Shown: positions 14,765-23,315 of the stretch, in pieces
How positions within the stretch are numbered: position 1 is the stretch's first letter
Layout: each line of letters begins with the position of its first letter
Assembly (NCBI GenBank): GCA_903893625.1
Contig: CAITND010000101.1
Span: forward strand, 1-34,509
Length of the DNA stretch: 34,509 bases
Direction of reading: 5' to 3'
Origin: an uncultured Oscillatoriales cyanobacterium
Lineage (GTDB): Bacteria > Cyanobacteriota > Cyanobacteriia > Cyanobacteriales > Microcoleaceae
The notes under the pieces: model-generated
Seen by the model: the letters and a program-made list of their open reading frames with translations, nothing else
Database searches by the model: none
What the model was told of the DNA's origin: nothing
Program-made: the position numbers and the translations under genes

Positions 14765-16456
14765 TTAAACCGCAGGTAACTCATCTAAAATAGTAAACCG
14801 AACATGATTAATCGCTAAGGTTCCCAGAGAGACTTTTTCGCGGTCAACATCAACGCCTTGATTTGTTAATCGTTGAAAACGAATTCCTTTGCCAATTTCA
14901 ATATGATACCAAGCTAATCCCATAAAAAATCGCAGGGGATAGGGCCCTCCTTCTTGAATATCATCGGGGTTAGATTCCATCGGAACCCAACCGAAACCAG
15001 GGATATAAAATTCTAACCAAACGTGATTATATTCTGGTTCTAAAGGCACCCCTCGACGGTCAGCAAATTGCGGACATTTATAACGTCCAATAGTACGACA
15101 AGCAATCCCATTTAATCGTGCTAATGCTAATAAAACCCCGACATATTCCCCACAGGAACCAATCCCTCGCTGCAAAACCACATCAGGATTTTCAATCTTA
15201 GAGGTTAGACTATAGGATAACTGATCATAAACATAATTGCGAATACTTAAAAGTTGTCGGAGAAAATTTGTTTCATTGCGAATAGCGGCTTGTGCTGCTT
15301 CCCGAACAATCGTAGTATTCATTGCTAAACTATCATCATCCACTAAATATTTTTGGAGAAATTTTGGCGACATTTGCGGTAAATTTTCCACCTGACGGGG
15401 ATCAATTTGATATTTAATACTTCTAACTTCTAACAACGCTTTCCAACCAAAAATTAAACGTTCCGTCGAAGTCAAAGGATTAAATCTAAAAACCGCTACT
15501 TTTTCCCCCTCTTCAATTTCTTCTGTAAAAGGAATCCCAATATAAGAAACCTGCAAAACTTTTTGGCGTTTGGTATTAGAAGGTAAAGCAATTCGCCATT
15601 CTAAATTTTCGATGTGAACCTCCTCTAAAGGTTCCAACTCCTCCACATAGGACATCTCGATCAAATAGCCATTGGATGTGGCGTAGTGTTGCTGTTGATT
15701 ATAATGAAAATAGAGGGGATGGATAAACGTGCGATCGCGTCTTGCTAATTCAAATTGATTGTATGAACTCGGATTATCTCGGATATACAGTTCATCTCCA
15801 GCATAGGCCACATAGAGAACTTCTTCCTCCGTTTCCGGGTCGGTATAAAACGCTAACCCACTGGGAGATTCAAACGGTGTTAAAACACTAAATCTTGTTT
15901 CTCCTGTTCCTCTTTCTAAACAATAAACCGTTTGTTCTTCTCGATCGCAAACCCATAATTCTTCATTTCTAATCGTCAGGTTTTCTACCCCAATTCCGGG
16001 AGCAGAAAACCGGGTAATTTCCTGTTTTGTATTTTGACTATAAACTAGGATAGATCCGATGCGATCGCAAGTGAAATAAAGCGTGGATTCCCAAACCGCA
16101 ATTCCTGTGGCATGATATGGTAATTGAATAAACAATTGAGGCTCAAGATTAACAATAGAATTGCCTTGAACTACATGAGGACAACAATAAACTTCACTCC
16201 CGCGAGTAAACCAGAGAGTATCCCCCCAAAGGGCTAAACCTGTAACATCTCTAAACGCTAAAGTTAAATCAGGATTAACAACCGTTGCATTATCCGTTTT
16301 CGGGTCAATTTGAAGTAAAAATCCGCGTAAGGTATCAATAGCAAACAGGGAGTCTCCTACCCGAGTTAAGCCGTGTAAAGCAGAAACTCCCATCGGTCGA
16401 ATTGTTCGGGGTTTAAACTCGGTATTTTTTCCCAAAGTCGGTGAGTTAAGATTCAT
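14765..16456 (-). CDS. Beta-propeller plus transglutaminase-like protein
   Basis: The 563-residue product has an N-terminal half (to about residue 250) of short repeated strands like a YVTN/SMP-30-type propeller, with L-W-V-C-D-R-E-E-Q-T-V-Y and related units. The C-terminal half is a transglutaminase-like domain: G-I-G-S-C-G-E-Y-V-G with the catalytic Cys, Y-N-H-V-W-L-E-F with the catalytic His, and P-M-E-S-N-P-D-D supplying the Asp. The triad is complete, so peptidase or amide-transfer activity is plausible; the substrate is unknown. No signal peptide is seen. TTG at 16507 gives 17 more residues, but ATG 16456 (M-N-L-N-S-P-T-L-G) is preferred. It is divergent from the DUF928 gene. Confidence 0.8.
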   Translation of the reverse strand: MNLNSPTLGKNTEFKPRTIRPMGVSALHGLTRVGDSLFAIDTLRGFLLQIDPKTDNATVVNPDLTLAFRDVTGLALWGDTLWFTRGSEVYCCPHVVQGNSIVNLEPQLFIQLPYHATGIAVWESTLYFTCDRIGSILVYSQNTKQEITRFSAPGIGVENLTIRNEELWVCDREEQTVYCLERGTGETRFSVLTPFESPSGLAFYTDPETEEEVLYVAYAGDELYIRDNPSSYNQFELARRDRTFIHPLYFHYNQQQHYATSNGYLIEMSYVEELEPLEEVHIENLEWRIALPSNTKRQKVLQVSYIGIPFTEEIEEGEKVAVFRFNPLTSTERLIFGWKALLEVRSIKYQIDPRQVENLPQMSPKFLQKYLVDDDSLAMNTTIVREAAQAAIRNETNFLRQLLSIRNYVYDQLSYSLTSKIENPDVVLQRGIGSCGEYVGVLLALARLNGIACRTIGRYKCPQFADRRGVPLEPEYNHVWLEFYIPGFGWVPMESNPDDIQEGGPYPLRFFMGLAWYHIEIGKGIRFQRLTNQGVDVDREKVSLGTLAINHVRFTILDELPAV

Positions 16457-16670
16457 AGAAATTCTTATTGGGATGAAATCAGGATATTCAGTCAGTGAAT
16501 GAGTCAAACTTGAGATTTAGGATAGGGGACAAAGCCGAAATTTTGCTAAAATCTGATTTCGCCTCAAACATTTAAGATTAAGCACAGATTTTGACAAATT
16601 TCGCAGGAACATTGGATACAATAGCGGTGTCAATAAATGCTACTCTGCTGATCGGTAAGCGTCATTGATT

Positions 16671-17561
16671 ATGGCTAGGCCAATGTTTTTCCTCCACCGT
16701 GCAACCCTTGGACTAACGTTATTGTTGCAAATCGTTGTTACTAATAGTTTGATTGTAACCGCCGCCCATTCAGCGTCTTTACCTCCCAATGGGGGAGATG
16801 GACAAGAAGCGGTCACTCCTGGGTCTGGGGATAGGGTTCAGCAACCTGAACAACCCTCTCCAACGGGTAATTCCCCTTTCACGAACTGGAATGCCTTTAC
16901 CCCACCCAAAAATGGTATACCCGGGCGTCGGGAAGGAGGTGGAACTCGGGGCGGAGATTGTCCCAGTCCAGTTACCGCGTTAATTCCAGAGTCTACAATG
17001 GGGCGCACAGCATCAGGTCAACCCGCATTTTTTCTTTATATTCCAGGGACACTCGATCAAAAGATATTGGAATTTGAAATTACAGATGAAACCGATAAAA
17101 CCCTCTACAAAACCACATTTCCTCTGAGTATTGATCGCCCTGGAATTGTGGGAATTCAATGGTCTCCTAACTCTAAATTTATTACTTTAGAAGCCAATAA
17201 AAATTATCGCTGGTATCTAACGATTAAATGCAATAACGGTGATGCTTCTAATGATATTCTCGTCAGTGGATGGATTAATCCCATTGCTTTAAGTGCAGAT
17301 CAAAAACGTCAATTAGAACAAACTCAAGACCCATTAGAACAACTAAAAGTATACGCCCAAGAGGGACTTTGGTATGAAACAATGGCAACTTTAGCGGCTT
17401 TACGATTAGAAAAATCCAGAGATTCTACTATCAAAAATCAGTGGGACGAACTCTTAAAATCTATTGGGTTTGATCCGGGTAAAAAAATCGATCAAAATGA
17501 TAAAGATAAAGTCCAAGCTATTCTCGATGCTCCTATTCTGAAAATTCAAACCAATCAGTAA
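16671..17561 (+). CDS. DUF928 family exported protein
   Basis: The 296-residue product starts with a signal peptide (R-A-T-L-G-L-T-L-L-L-Q-I-V... to about A-H-S-A), then a Pro/Gly/Ser-rich linker. The DUF928 core begins at P-G-R-R-E-G-G-G-T-R-G and continues with C-P, L-I-P-E-S, F-F-L-Y-I-P and a late Y-A-Q-E-G-L-W-Y-E-T. DUF928 is a cyanobacterial family often encoded beside TpsB transporters and CHAT-domain proteins; its activity is unknown. The frame opens with TTG at 16665, but ATG 16671 (M-A-R-P-M-F-F) is the better start. A TpsB gene follows after a repeat-rich gap of 225 bases, so shared function in two-partner secretion is likely. Confidence 0.82.
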   Translation: MARPMFFLHRATLGLTLLLQIVVTNSLIVTAAHSASLPPNGGDGQEAVTPGSGDRVQQPEQPSPTGNSPFTNWNAFTPPKNGIPGRREGGGTRGGDCPSPVTALIPESTMGRTASGQPAFFLYIPGTLDQKILEFEITDETDKTLYKTTFPLSIDRPGIVGIQWSPNSKFITLEANKNYRWYLTIKCNNGDASNDILVSGWINPIALSADQKRQLEQTQDPLEQLKVYAQEGLWYETMATLAALRLEKSRDSTIKNQWDELLKSIGFDPGKKIDQNDKDKVQAILDAPILKIQTNQ

Positions 17562-17770
17562 TCAGTGATCAGTTATCAGTGATCAGTTATCAGTGATCAG
17601 TTATCAGTGATCAGTTATCACCTCAAGAGGCTGTTTACAGTCATTTTTACTGAACGGAAGTCTTGATTTTCTGGCTTTCAATGATAACTATTTACTTTTT
17701 ACGGTTTACTTTTTACGGTTTACCGATTACTATTTACTGATAACTGATAACTGTTTACTGATAACTGATA
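17562..17770 (+). repeat. Tandem repeats between DUF928 and TpsB genes
   Basis: Bases 17562-17620 hold four copies of a 14-base unit (CAGTTATCAGTGAT). Further on, TTACTTTTTACGG repeats at 17693-17723 and ACTGATAACTGATA repeats at 17735-17770. These belong to the same heptamer family as at 14469. No gene is seen in the gap. Confidence 0.8.
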
Positions 17771-17786
17771 AAAAAGTAGGCATTCT

Positions 17787-19640
17787 ATGGGTAGGAGTGA
17801 AAATCTGACAAGATTTCGTCAGTGTGGAGTGATTGTGACCAGTACCCTATTACTGGTTTTATCTTTATTTCCTCGTCAAAGCCTTTCTCAAGAATCTTCA
17901 ACGTTAACCTCATTTTCTGAGGAAACCCCTCCTGCTTCTGGGGAGTCTTGTGATCTCCAAAATTGTCTTAATTTAGCCCAAGCCGAATCGATTAATATTC
18001 CTCCGCAAGTTCCCCAACCCGATCCTAACAGAGATCGTTTTTTACCTCGACCTCCCATCCCCCAAAAACCTGAACCCTCCCCAAATCCAGAGTTACAACC
18101 GACTCCTACTCCTACTCCAAAGCCTACCCCGCCATCGGATGAAACCCCCATTCCCGTTCAAACCATTAACGTTACAGGTAGCACTATTCTGACGTCAGAG
18201 GAAATTAAAACCTTAGTGACGCCTCTGGAAAATAGTTCCGTCACCTTGACCCAACTGCGAGAACTAGCTGATAAAATTACAGCCATTTATTTAGAACGGG
18301 GTTACATTACCTCTAGGGCGATTGTTCCTGAACAAACCATTAATAATGGCATTGTAGAGATTCATGTCATAGAAGGAACCTTAGAAAATATCGAAGTTGA
18401 AGGCATAAAACGCCTCCATCCGTCCTATATCACCAGTCGCATTCGTTTAGGCGCTGAAAAACCCCTCAGTACCGCCGCCTTAGAAGATCAATTGCGACTA
18501 TTAAGAATTAACCCGTTATTTGAAAGTGTAGAAGCCAGTTTAAGGGCTGGAACCCAAGAAGGCCAGAGTATTCTGATTGTTCGAGTTGTGGAAGCACCTC
18601 CTTTTGGGGTGAGTCTCAATATTGATAACTATTCGCCCCCCAGTATTGGTTCAGAACGCATGGGGATTAGTGTGCGTCATCTCAACCTTACGGGTCGAGG
18701 AGATTTTCTGGGACTGTCCTACAATACCACTCGCTTAATTGCCAATGGGGAGTCGGATATTATCGATGCTTTGTATAGTATTCCGATTAACCCCATGAAC
18801 GGAACCATACAACTGCGACTTCAACCTTACCGAAATCGGATTACTCAAGATCCGTTTGATGCGTTGAATATTGAAGGGAAATCTCAACGCTATGAAATTA
18901 GCTATCGTCAACCCATTGTTCGGAACCCCATCGCTGAATTAGCTTTGTCCTTTGGTTTTGCTTTTCAAGACAGTCAAACGTTTTTAGATAATAACGGAGA
19001 ACCCTTTGCCTCCGGGCCAGATAGTAAAGGGTATACTCGCACCAGTGTTTTAAAATTTGGACAGGATTATGTGATTCGGGATACAGAAGGCGCTTGGGCC
19101 TTGCGATCGCAATTTAACCTCGGTTTAGATATCCTGGGCGCTACGGATGTCGGTACACCCAACGCGGCTTTTTTCAGTTGGTTAGGTCAAGTTCAACGGG
19201 TACAACGGCTAGGAGAAGATAATCTGCTAATTGCACAAGGCGATATTCAATTATCGGCTGATCCGTTATTTCCGGCTCAACAATTTGTTATAGGTGGTGC
19301 GTTATCCCTGAGAGGATATCGTCAAAACGTTCGTGCTGGGGATAATGGTTTTCGGATTTCCCTAGAAGATCGGATTACCCTAGATCGAAATCAAGAATCT
19401 GAACCTGTATTTCAACTGGCTCCATTTATTGATTTTGGTGGGGTTTGGAATCATGATCGCAACCCTAATCGGATTATTGGCCAAACCTTTTTAGCAGGTG
19501 CAGGATTAGGCGTAATTTGGCAACCCGTTTCGGGGTTAAATCTCCGTGTGGACTATGGCCTTCCCCTGATTGGTATCGATGATCGGGGCAATAATATTCA
19601 AGATGATGGGATTTATTTTAGTGTGATTTATACCCCTTAA
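17787..19640 (+). CDS. TpsB-type outer-membrane transporter (ShlB/FhaC/HecB family)
   Basis: The 617-residue product has a signal peptide (about 1-35), a Pro-rich linker rich in P-T-P repeats at about 85-120, a POTRA domain (I-N-V-T-G-S-T-I-L-T-S-E-E-I and R-G-Y-I-T-S-R-A), a second POTRA-like region (I-E-V-E-G-I-K-R-L) and a C-terminal 16-strand barrel. The L-R-G-Y motif, equivalent to the V-R-G-Y/F lid motif of FhaC, is present in S-L-R-G-Y-R-Q-N. The final aromatic-ending strand (Y-F-S-V-I-Y-T-P) fits an Omp85-superfamily barrel. TpsB proteins export a TpsA partner to the surface. The usual TpsA with a hemagglutinin N-domain is not in this window. It is preceded by DUF928, a common pairing. 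Confidence 0.9.
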   Translation: MGRSENLTRFRQCGVIVTSTLLLVLSLFPRQSLSQESSTLTSFSEETPPASGESCDLQNCLNLAQAESINIPPQVPQPDPNRDRFLPRPPIPQKPEPSPNPELQPTPTPTPKPTPPSDETPIPVQTINVTGSTILTSEEIKTLVTPLENSSVTLTQLRELADKITAIYLERGYITSRAIVPEQTINNGIVEIHVIEGTLENIEVEGIKRLHPSYITSRIRLGAEKPLSTAALEDQLRLLRINPLFESVEASLRAGTQEGQSILIVRVVEAPPFGVSLNIDNYSPPSIGSERMGISVRHLNLTGRGDFLGLSYNTTRLIANGESDIIDALYSIPINPMNGTIQLRLQPYRNRITQDPFDALNIEGKSQRYEISYRQPIVRNPIAELALSFGFAFQDSQTFLDNNGEPFASGPDSKGYTRTSVLKFGQDYVIRDTEGAWALRSQFNLGLDILGATDVGTPNAAFFSWLGQVQRVQRLGEDNLLIAQGDIQLSADPLFPAQQFVIGGALSLRGYRQNVRAGDNGFRISLEDRITLDRNQESEPVFQLAPFIDFGGVWNHDRNPNRIIGQTFLAGAGLGVIWQPVSGLNLRVDYGLPLIGIDDRGNNIQDDGIYFSVIYTP

Positions 19641-19790
19641 TCAATAATCAGTTATCAGTTATTATGGATGAATCCCATTAACCGACACAGCAATTGATCG
19701 AAAAATGAATTAGTTCGTTTTAACTTAGGAATTGACATTATTTTGTTTATGTGTTAACAACTAAATTATAAAATTCAAGGACAATAATCT

Positions 19791-20318
19791 ATGAAATATA
19801 AACAATTAGCAATTTTAGCTCTATTTACGCCTGCTGTTTTTGTAGCCCCAACAGTTGCTCAATCTAATACAACTGATCCGGCTGTTTTCTTAAGCGGTCA
19901 AGCTCGTTCTTGTCAAGGATGTAATTTACAAGGGGCAGATTTAAGCAAGCAAAGCCGAGTTAATGCTCAATTACGACAAGCAAATCTGAGTAATGCTAAC
20001 CTCAGTGGTGCTAATTTCCGAGGCGCATTTTTTACCTGTGCTAACCTTTCTAATACCAACTTAAAGAATACTAATTTTTCCTTTGCTAATTTTGTTGATG
20101 CTAACTTAAGCGGAGCTAATTTAAGTGGAGCAGATTTAAGTAAAACAGACTTAAGTGGGGTAATTATTGATGCTCAAACCAATTTAGATGGAGTTAACTT
20201 AACCGGAGCTAAATTATGGGATGCAAAAACAATTTTTCAACCGGGAATGGATTTAAGTACAATTCCACGAGATTACACAATAGAAAGCCAACGAGTCAAA
20301 TGTAATAATAGAAGATAA
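19791..20318 (+). CDS. Exported pentapeptide-repeat protein
   Basis: The 175-residue product has a signal peptide (M-K-Y-K-Q-L-A-I-L-A-L-F... cleaved after about V-A-Q) and then about 20 pentapeptide repeats of the A-N/D-L-x-x type between residues 43 and 145, which fold as a right-handed quadrilateral beta helix. Three Cys residues lie near the repeat start (C41, C44 in a C-x2-C) and in the helix. Exported pentapeptide proteins are common in cyanobacteria and have no settled function. AAGGA at 19777-19781 gives a ribosome-binding site nine bases before ATG. It follows the TpsB gene on the same strand after 150 bases. It lacks the TpsA N-domain, so a role as TpsB cargo is only speculative. 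Confidence 0.85.
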   Translation: MKYKQLAILALFTPAVFVAPTVAQSNTTDPAVFLSGQARSCQGCNLQGADLSKQSRVNAQLRQANLSNANLSGANFRGAFFTCANLSNTNLKNTNFSFANFVDANLSGANLSGADLSKTDLSGVIIDAQTNLDGVNLTGAKLWDAKTIFQPGMDLSTIPRDYTIESQRVKCNNRR

Positions 20319-20325
20319 TTTACAA

Positions 20326-20362
20326 GGGTAGGGTGCGTCATTAACACACACGCACCGCCCTA
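20326..20362. repeat. Palindromic GTGCGT element (MITE remnant-like)
   Basis: TAGGGTGCGT at 329-338 and ACGCACCGCCCTA at 350-362 form an imperfect inverted repeat with seven-base GGTGCGT-type arms, right after the pentapeptide gene. The same TAGGGTGCGT motif makes the ends of the MITE at 23194-23315. It may act as a hairpin at the 3' end of the pentapeptide transcript. Confidence 0.55.
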
Positions 20363-20418
20363 TATTTCTAATTTTAATTAAGAATTAATCACAGAGATCG
20401 CCACTCCAGTTAAAATAA

Positions 20419-20631
20419 AAACTCCTCTGTATTGAAATTCAAGATCAAGGTATTGGTATTCCTGCGGATTCATTTTCTCAACTCTTTGAACCTTTCCATC
20501 GCGCTAAAAATGTAGGTTCGATTCCGGGTACAGGTTTAGGATTAGCCATTGTTAAACATTGCGTGGAGGCTCACGGAGGGGATATTTGGCTGGATAGTAA
20601 AATTGGCATCGGAACAACTTTTATCGTTTAA
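20419..20631 (+). pseudogene. Remnant of a sensor histidine kinase (C-terminal ATPase part)
   Basis: From 20431 the frame encodes 66 residues that are clearly the end of a HATPase_c domain: I-Q-D-Q-G-I-G-I-P (G1 box), L-F-E-P-F-H-R (F box), G-T-G-L-G-L-A-I-V-K (G2 box), and the usual final strand G-D-I-W-L-D-S-K-I-G-I-G-T-T-F. A stop at 20416-20418 closes the frame upstream, and no start codon or the N box, H box or sensor part are present. So this is a 5'-truncated copy, not an expressed kinase. It ends 15 bases before the protease gene and shares no product with it. The missing part is probably lost by deletion or rearrangement; the repeat at 20326 lies just upstream. Confidence 0.85.
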
Positions 20632-20646
20632 TCGCTTTAGTTCAAT

Positions 20647-22383
20647 ATGAATTTAATCACAAAAATTGTTAAGATTTTTCATCAAAATCGGGGTGCAATT
20701 GCCCTCAGTATTCCCTTGTTCAGTATTCCGGTTCCCTTCCTGCTTCAATCCCTTCCTTCTGTAATTCCTATTACCCAAGAAATTGCCCTATCTCCCGCAG
20801 AAATTAATACAATTGCTGGGGAAATTACCGTTAGAATTGATGGGCCGAAAGGAGGATCAGGATTCATTGTTGAAAAACAAGGAAATACCTATTATGTTTT
20901 AACCAATTGGCACGTTGTTGATCGGGTGGGAGACTATGAAATTGTCACCTCCGATGGTAAACGCCACTTTGTTTATTATAGTTTAATTCAACAACTTCCT
21001 AACCTCGATTTAGCCCTAATTCCCTTTAGTAGTTCCCAACGATATCGAGTGGCAATTCCGGCGGATGCCAATCAAGTTGTTCCGGGTAGTTCTGTGTATG
21101 TTGCTGGATGGCCCCGTTCAGGGAGTTCTCTAGGACAGCGACTTTTTTTAAGTACCAATGGCACCCTCAGCGAACGTCAACAACCCCGTTTAGGATATAG
21201 TTTAGTTTACACGAATTTAGTCAGAAGTGGAATGAGTGGTGGCCCCATTTTAGATGCAGAAGGAAAGGTGATTGGAGTTAATGGAATTGTTCAGTTAGGT
21301 ACGAATCCTGACAAAATTGTTTCCGCCGGAATTCCGATTAATTATTTTTCAGATTGGCGAAAAACCGCCAGATTATCTTCAATTCCAACTCCACCAAATA
21401 ATTCTGCACCTGTTACAAATAATCCCGACCTAAATTCTTCTCCTTCACCCTCAAACTCTCCCAATACAATAGCTGTGGTAAATAATTCTTTTACTTTAGC
21501 CACCACTTTAACAGAAGAATCAGGTGAAATTTTAGCCTTAGCTTTATCCTATCCTTATATTATTATTGGGAATAGTAACGGAACCCTTTCGATTTGGAAT
21601 ATTACTACCAGTGGACTGACTCGAACTTTACCCGCCCATCAAGGTTCTATTCATAGTATTACTCTCAGCCGAGATAGTAAATATTTAGTCACTGGAGGTG
21701 AAGATGGATTGATTAAAATTTGGGATTTAGCCATCGGATTAGAATCTGCTACTTTACCTTTAATTAAAACAATTCCAGCCCATAATAATCCTGTTCTAGC
21801 TGTTGCCTTAAGTCCCGATGGTAAAATGATTGCCAGTGGAAGTTGGGATAAAACTATTAAGCTTTGGGATATGCAAACGGGTCAACTCTTAAAAACTTTT
21901 ATCGGACATGAACAGTTAGTCGATGCGATCGCCTTTAGTCCCGATGGTAAAATTTTAGTGAGTGGAAGTAAGGATAGTAGCATTAAACTATGGAATATCG
22001 AAACGGGGGAATTAATTCGCACTTTAAAAGGTCATGAATTATCCGTTTTATCCCTTGCTATTAGTCCCGATGGCGATATTTTAGCCAGTGGGAGTGCCGA
22101 TGGAACCATTGCCTTATGGAAGTTACAAACAGGTCAACCCATCCGTCGTTTAAGTGGTCATACTGATGGGGTTTGGTCAATTATAATTACCAGCGATAGT
22201 AAAACCTTAATTAGTGGAAGTTGGGATAAAACCGTGAAACTTTGGGATTTAGCAACAGGTCAATTAAAAGGAAATTTAAAAGGTCACTCTGGTTATGTCA
22301 ATGCTGTTAGTATTACTCCCGATGGTAAAACCTTAGTCAGTGGGGGATGGGATGGACAAGTGAAAGTTTGGAAGCGTCCTTAA
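20647..22383 (+). CDS. Trypsin-like serine protease fused to a seven-bladed WD40 propeller
   Basis: The 578-residue product has an N-terminal hydrophobic segment (about 15-38) as signal or anchor, a chymotrypsin-fold protease with triad His89 (T-N-W-H-V-V), Asp121 (D-L-A-L-I-P) and Ser197 (G-M-S-G-G-P), a Pro/Ser/Asn linker at about 245-275, then seven WD40 units from about 285 to the end, most with S-P-D-G and G-S-x-D-x-T-I-K-L-W-D. All catalytic residues are present, so activity is likely, in the periplasm or lumen side. The WD40 propeller probably selects partners or substrates. Protease-WD40 fusions are known in filamentous cyanobacteria but substrates are undefined. Start is ATG 20647; the histidine-kinase remnant lies just upstream, so its promoter may lie within that remnant. 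Confidence 0.88.
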   Translation: MNLITKIVKIFHQNRGAIALSIPLFSIPVPFLLQSLPSVIPITQEIALSPAEINTIAGEITVRIDGPKGGSGFIVEKQGNTYYVLTNWHVVDRVGDYEIVTSDGKRHFVYYSLIQQLPNLDLALIPFSSSQRYRVAIPADANQVVPGSSVYVAGWPRSGSSLGQRLFLSTNGTLSERQQPRLGYSLVYTNLVRSGMSGGPILDAEGKVIGVNGIVQLGTNPDKIVSAGIPINYFSDWRKTARLSSIPTPPNNSAPVTNNPDLNSSPSPSNSPNTIAVVNNSFTLATTLTEESGEILALALSYPYIIIGNSNGTLSIWNITTSGLTRTLPAHQGSIHSITLSRDSKYLVTGGEDGLIKIWDLAIGLESATLPLIKTIPAHNNPVLAVALSPDGKMIASGSWDKTIKLWDMQTGQLLKTFIGHEQLVDAIAFSPDGKILVSGSKDSSIKLWNIETGELIRTLKGHELSVLSLAISPDGDILASGSADGTIALWKLQTGQPIRRLSGHTDGVWSIIITSDSKTLISGSWDKTVKLWDLATGQLKGNLKGHSGYVNAVSITPDGKTLVSGGWDGQVKVWKRP

Positions 22384-22950
22384 TCGTAACTAAAAGGTAA
22401 ATTTTAGTAACGGTATTCCCTAAAATTGCCAGTCAAAGTTTATACTAATTCACAAGTATCCAAACAAAATCTTTTCCCTTGGCACTGCTGGTTAACCCGT
22501 TAGGTTGTGGTAGAAGTATTAGTTATCCTGAACCACAGTCAGTGATTGAATCTCCCCTCCTCAGCGATCACGTCCAGAAAAACACAACCCGTTGAGTCGT
22601 CGAGAGATGATGATGCGTTCGGCAATGTGGCACTCCACTTTAAGAAAAATTAAGATAAACTAAAAGAATCCTCTACTAACCAAGCTTCCAGTTCATAAAA
22701 TGTCTGTTTTGATACAGAAAATTGTTGGCTTGTAGTTATGTAACATCTTCTTTTGCTACTGTTCCTCTAATTTATAACCCTAAAAATAGAGGTTTTTAAC
22801 GCTTGAAGGTCAAGGGAAAAACTGCAATGATCTGAGAAAAACAGATAAGTTTTTTGAGTTCCTCGTATTTCCCTTTCGCCCTTGTTCTATACCCTACCCT
22901 TAGTAATCTGCCTGTATTAAGTGTTTTAAGATTTAGGAGAATGATTGAAT
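22384..22950 (+). other. 567-base stretch without a recognisable gene
   Basis: No frame here has a start, length or motif that supports a protein. TGTGGT (22506-22511) and ACCACA (22532-22537) form a hairpin stem extendable to nine pairs with two G-U wobbles, around a 20-base loop. The rest is AT-rich and lacks tandem repeats. It most likely holds the terminator region of the protease gene and a long leader or promoter region of the small gene at 22951; an unannotated RNA is possible but not shown. Confidence 0.4.
22935..22940 (+). promoter_or_regulatory. Shine-Dalgarno deciding the 22951 start
   Basis: AGGAGA at 22935-22940 sits ten bases before ATG 22951. This places the start there rather than at the in-frame TTG 22945. 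An ATG at 22941 is out of frame and stops after eight codons. Confidence 0.7.
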
Positions 22951-23163
22951 ATGGGTGCAATCCATAAACTGGTTAACCAAACTTTAGAACAGGGTTATTT
23001 AACCCGAAATGTTGAAGCAGAACTCAGAGAACTGTTACAAACAACTAAGTATAGCCAAGATGATTTTGAAGCGTTTATTCGATTACAAAATGCGGCAATT
23101 GATGGGTTAGTAAAACAAGAATCTCGTGAACAATTAAAAATCTTAAGTATGGCAATTGCTTGA
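22951..23163 (+). CDS. Small conserved-looking cyanobacterial protein, 70 residues
   Basis: The 70-residue product is soluble and looks all-helical: V-N-Q-T-L-E-Q-G-Y-L-T, E-A-E-L-R-E-L-L, D-D-F-E-A-F-I-R-L-Q-N-A and a final Q-E-S-R-E-Q. No metal, membrane or signal motif is seen. Small proteins with this pattern (G-Y-L-T ... L-x-x-L ... A-x-x-x-G-x-V) are, from memory, widespread in cyanobacteria, without assigned function. It has a strong ribosome-binding site and a 560-base gene-free region upstream, both consistent with a real, independently transcribed gene. A MITE-like element begins about 30 bases after its stop. Confidence 0.75.
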   Translation: MGAIHKLVNQTLEQGYLTRNVEAELRELLQTTKYSQDDFEAFIRLQNAAIDGLVKQESREQLKILSMAIA

Positions 23164-23193
23164 GAAATAATTGCCCACGAAAACATCCCTGAA

Positions 23194-23315
23194 TTGTAGG
23201 GTGCGTTAGGCGGAATTGAGATATTAGAAAATAGAATGATCAATCCGCCACACGCACCTAAATTTTTGTTTAAAAATAAAATTTGGTGCGTGCGCGAAGC
23301 TTACGCACCCTACAA
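23194..23315. mobile_element. MITE-like element with TAGGGTGCGT terminal inverted repeats
   Basis: The element is about 122 bases. Its ends, 23194-23209 and 23300-23315, are 16-base inverted repeats with one mismatch. Inside, CACGCACC-x-AAATTT (23251-23265) pairs with AAATTTGGTGCGTG (23279-23292), making a second hairpin. It has no coding capacity. No clear target duplication is visible. The right end covers the last codons and the stop codon (23310-23312) of the convergent TPR/GT41 gene, so insertion seems to have set the protein's C terminus. Confidence 0.7.

Noticed and set aside
17888-18151. Minus-strand Gly/Val-rich frame within tpsB
   Set aside because: It is the antisense of the Pro-rich linker of TpsB, with no start context.
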